Assembly (NCBI GenBank): GCA_902461995.1 | Contig: CABQAA010000118.1 | Coordinates: 1 to 6,671 of the forward strand | Direction: 5' to 3' | DNA length: 6,671 nucleotides | Source of the DNA: an uncultured Oscillospiraceae bacterium | GTDB lineage: Bacteria; Bacillota; Clostridia; Oscillospirales; Acutalibacteraceae | In this document: piece after piece, positions 6,265 through 6,671 of the stretch | Layout of the letters: every line of letters begins with the position of its first letter | How positions within the stretch are numbered: position 1 is the first letter of the stretch | Position numbers and translations under genes: made by a program | The notes under the pieces: model-generated | The model's database searches: none | The model's input: only the letters and a program-made list of their open reading frames with translations | What the model was told of the DNA's origin: nothing

Positions 6265-6314
6265 GATCTGTCTCAAAAAAGATAGCCTTATTCGGCCGAA
6301 ATCCAAAAACAATT

Positions 6315-6375
6315 GGGCCTCACTTTCCGTCATATTGACGAAAGATACGGGCAACCTCCGTAAGAGGCCCGTTTT
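6315..6375 (+). promoter_or_regulatory. Attenuator-like leader RNA with two mutually exclusive folds
   Basis: Fold A is a three-way junction. GGGCCTC (6315-6321) pairs with GAGGCCC (6364-6370), enclosing CGTCA/TGACG with flanking TTT/AAA (6324-6343) and ACGG/CCGT (6347-6361). Fold B is a hairpin. ACGGG (6347-6351) pairs with CCCGT (6368-6372), stacked through a CAA bulge on CCTC/GAGG (6355-6358 with 6364-6367), loop CGTAA, then TTT. Both use the same 3' strand, as in attenuators and riboswitches. The U-run is short (interrupted by A and C), so termination could be weak. On the minus strand the fold A stem is followed by AATTGTTTTT, but no minus-strand gene would end there. I could not match it to a known riboswitch class. 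Confidence 0.45.
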
Positions 6376-6395
6376 ATCATTCAATACACAGTTCG

Positions 6396-6412
6396 GTCAC
6401 AGCTTATTTACA
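6396..6412 (+). promoter_or_regulatory. Possible response-regulator direct repeat
   Basis: GTCACA (6396-6401) and TTTACA (6407-6412) are spaced 5 bp apart, an 11-bp period. This is the geometry of OmpR/PhoP-family tandem sites (TTMACA-type half-sites) in Bacillota. It lies about 100 bp before the rightward start codon. No convincing -10 follows at the right distance, so this is only a suggestion. Confidence 0.2.
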
Positions 6413-6459
6413 CAAGACCTAAGAAATGATCAACAAAAATACACACAACACGCGCATAC

Positions 6460-6496
6460 TGATAACAGAACACAACAGACAAGGCATCCGTTATCA
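6460..6496 (+). repeat. Inverted repeat next to the ribosome site of the rightward gene
   Basis: TGATAAC (6460-6466) and GTTATCA (6490-6496) are perfect 7-bp arms around 23 nt. The right arm ends one base before the ribosome site AGAAGGAGGA (6498-6507). It could be a weak mRNA stem affecting initiation or an operator half-site pair; nothing else supports a function. Confidence 0.35.
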
Positions 6497-6513
6497 TAGA
6501 AGGAGGAACCCAT

Positions 6514-6671
6514 ATGACGTCGTATACACCTTATGATCCGTTTGATTCCCATTACGGCATCCCGACTCCATATGCCGAAGCTTCCGAGACGCCTTTCGCG
6601 CCGGAGACGGCTTCATCCCCGGCTCTGCCTGCATGGGGCAGCGATTCGCCGGTATCCCCGAAAAAAGAAAA
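6514..6671 (+). CDS. Unidentified protein, N-terminal 52 residues only (partial)
   Basis: ATG at 6514 follows AGAAGGAGGA by 6 nt, one of the best ribosome sites in the window, and the frame is open to the right edge. The 52 visible residues are low complexity and rich in Pro, Ser, Thr, Ala and Tyr (MTSYTPYDPFDSHYG at 1-15, then PTPYAEASETPFAPETASSP). The segment turns basic at the edge (PKKE). There is no signal peptide or hydrophobic segment yet. Such a disordered cytoplasmic tail ahead of a Lys-rich turn often precedes a single membrane helix in Gram-positive envelope proteins, for example HtrA-like proteases or wall-anchored regulators. That is only a possibility and I do not recognise the protein. 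It diverges from the ABC operon and shares its control region. Confidence 0.75.
   Translation, partial: MTSYTPYDPFDSHYGIPTPYAEASETPFAPETASSPALPAWGSDSPVSPKKE

Noticed and set aside
6315..6375. Simple terminator for a minus-strand gene
   Set aside because: The nearest gene on the right is divergent, so no minus-strand transcript is expected to end here.

Overview
The window looks like a chromosomal segment of a Gram-positive, moderately GC-rich Clostridia-type Bacillota. An Oscillospirales/Ruminococcaceae-like host is a guess from codon and base composition, the strong AGGAGG-type ribosome sites, the TGnTATAAT promoters, a YfhO-family protein and a BmrCD/TM287-288-type ABC pair. There is no transposase, integrase, tRNA, rRNA or CRISPR array.

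Layout, left to right. (1) 1-1750, minus strand: the N-terminal 583 residues of a YfhO-family polytopic membrane protein; the gene runs off the left edge. (2) 1751-2215: an unusually structured intergenic region. It holds two extended -10 elements reading toward the YfhO gene. Between them lie 126 bp packed with hairpins, bounded by a 9-bp direct repeat. Next comes a promoter-like element for the divergent small gene. A 12-bp box (TCCCATGGAAAA) occupies the spacer of both divergent promoters in the same orientation relative to transcription, with a strong palindrome between the two copies. (3) 2216-2371, plus strand: a 51-residue ribbon-helix-helix DNA-binding protein with a TTG start. (4) 2419-2452: a perfect bidirectional terminator shared with the convergent ABC operon. 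(5) 2569-6167, minus strand: two ABC exporter half-transporters translationally coupled by a TGATG overlap. The first has a degenerate ATPase site (Asp for the catalytic Glu, Gln for the switch His). The second keeps Glu and His but has LSQGQ as its signature, so together they make the classic asymmetric heterodimer. (6) 6168-6513: a divergent control region with overlapping -10 elements on the two strands, and a leader-RNA-like segment that can fold two mutually exclusive ways. (7) 6514-6671, plus strand: the start of a gene with an excellent ribosome site and a Pro/Ser/Thr/Tyr-rich N-terminus, cut by the right edge; its function is not readable.

How the parts may work together: the ABC pair should form one membrane exporter (substrate unknown, drug or lipid type). 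The ribbon-helix-helix protein sits divergent to the YfhO gene and shares a repeated box with it. The most economical hypothesis is that it controls itself and the envelope-modifying YfhO-family gene. The promoter boxes and RNA folds were read by eye and are inference; the five coding regions are well supported except for the identity of the last one.
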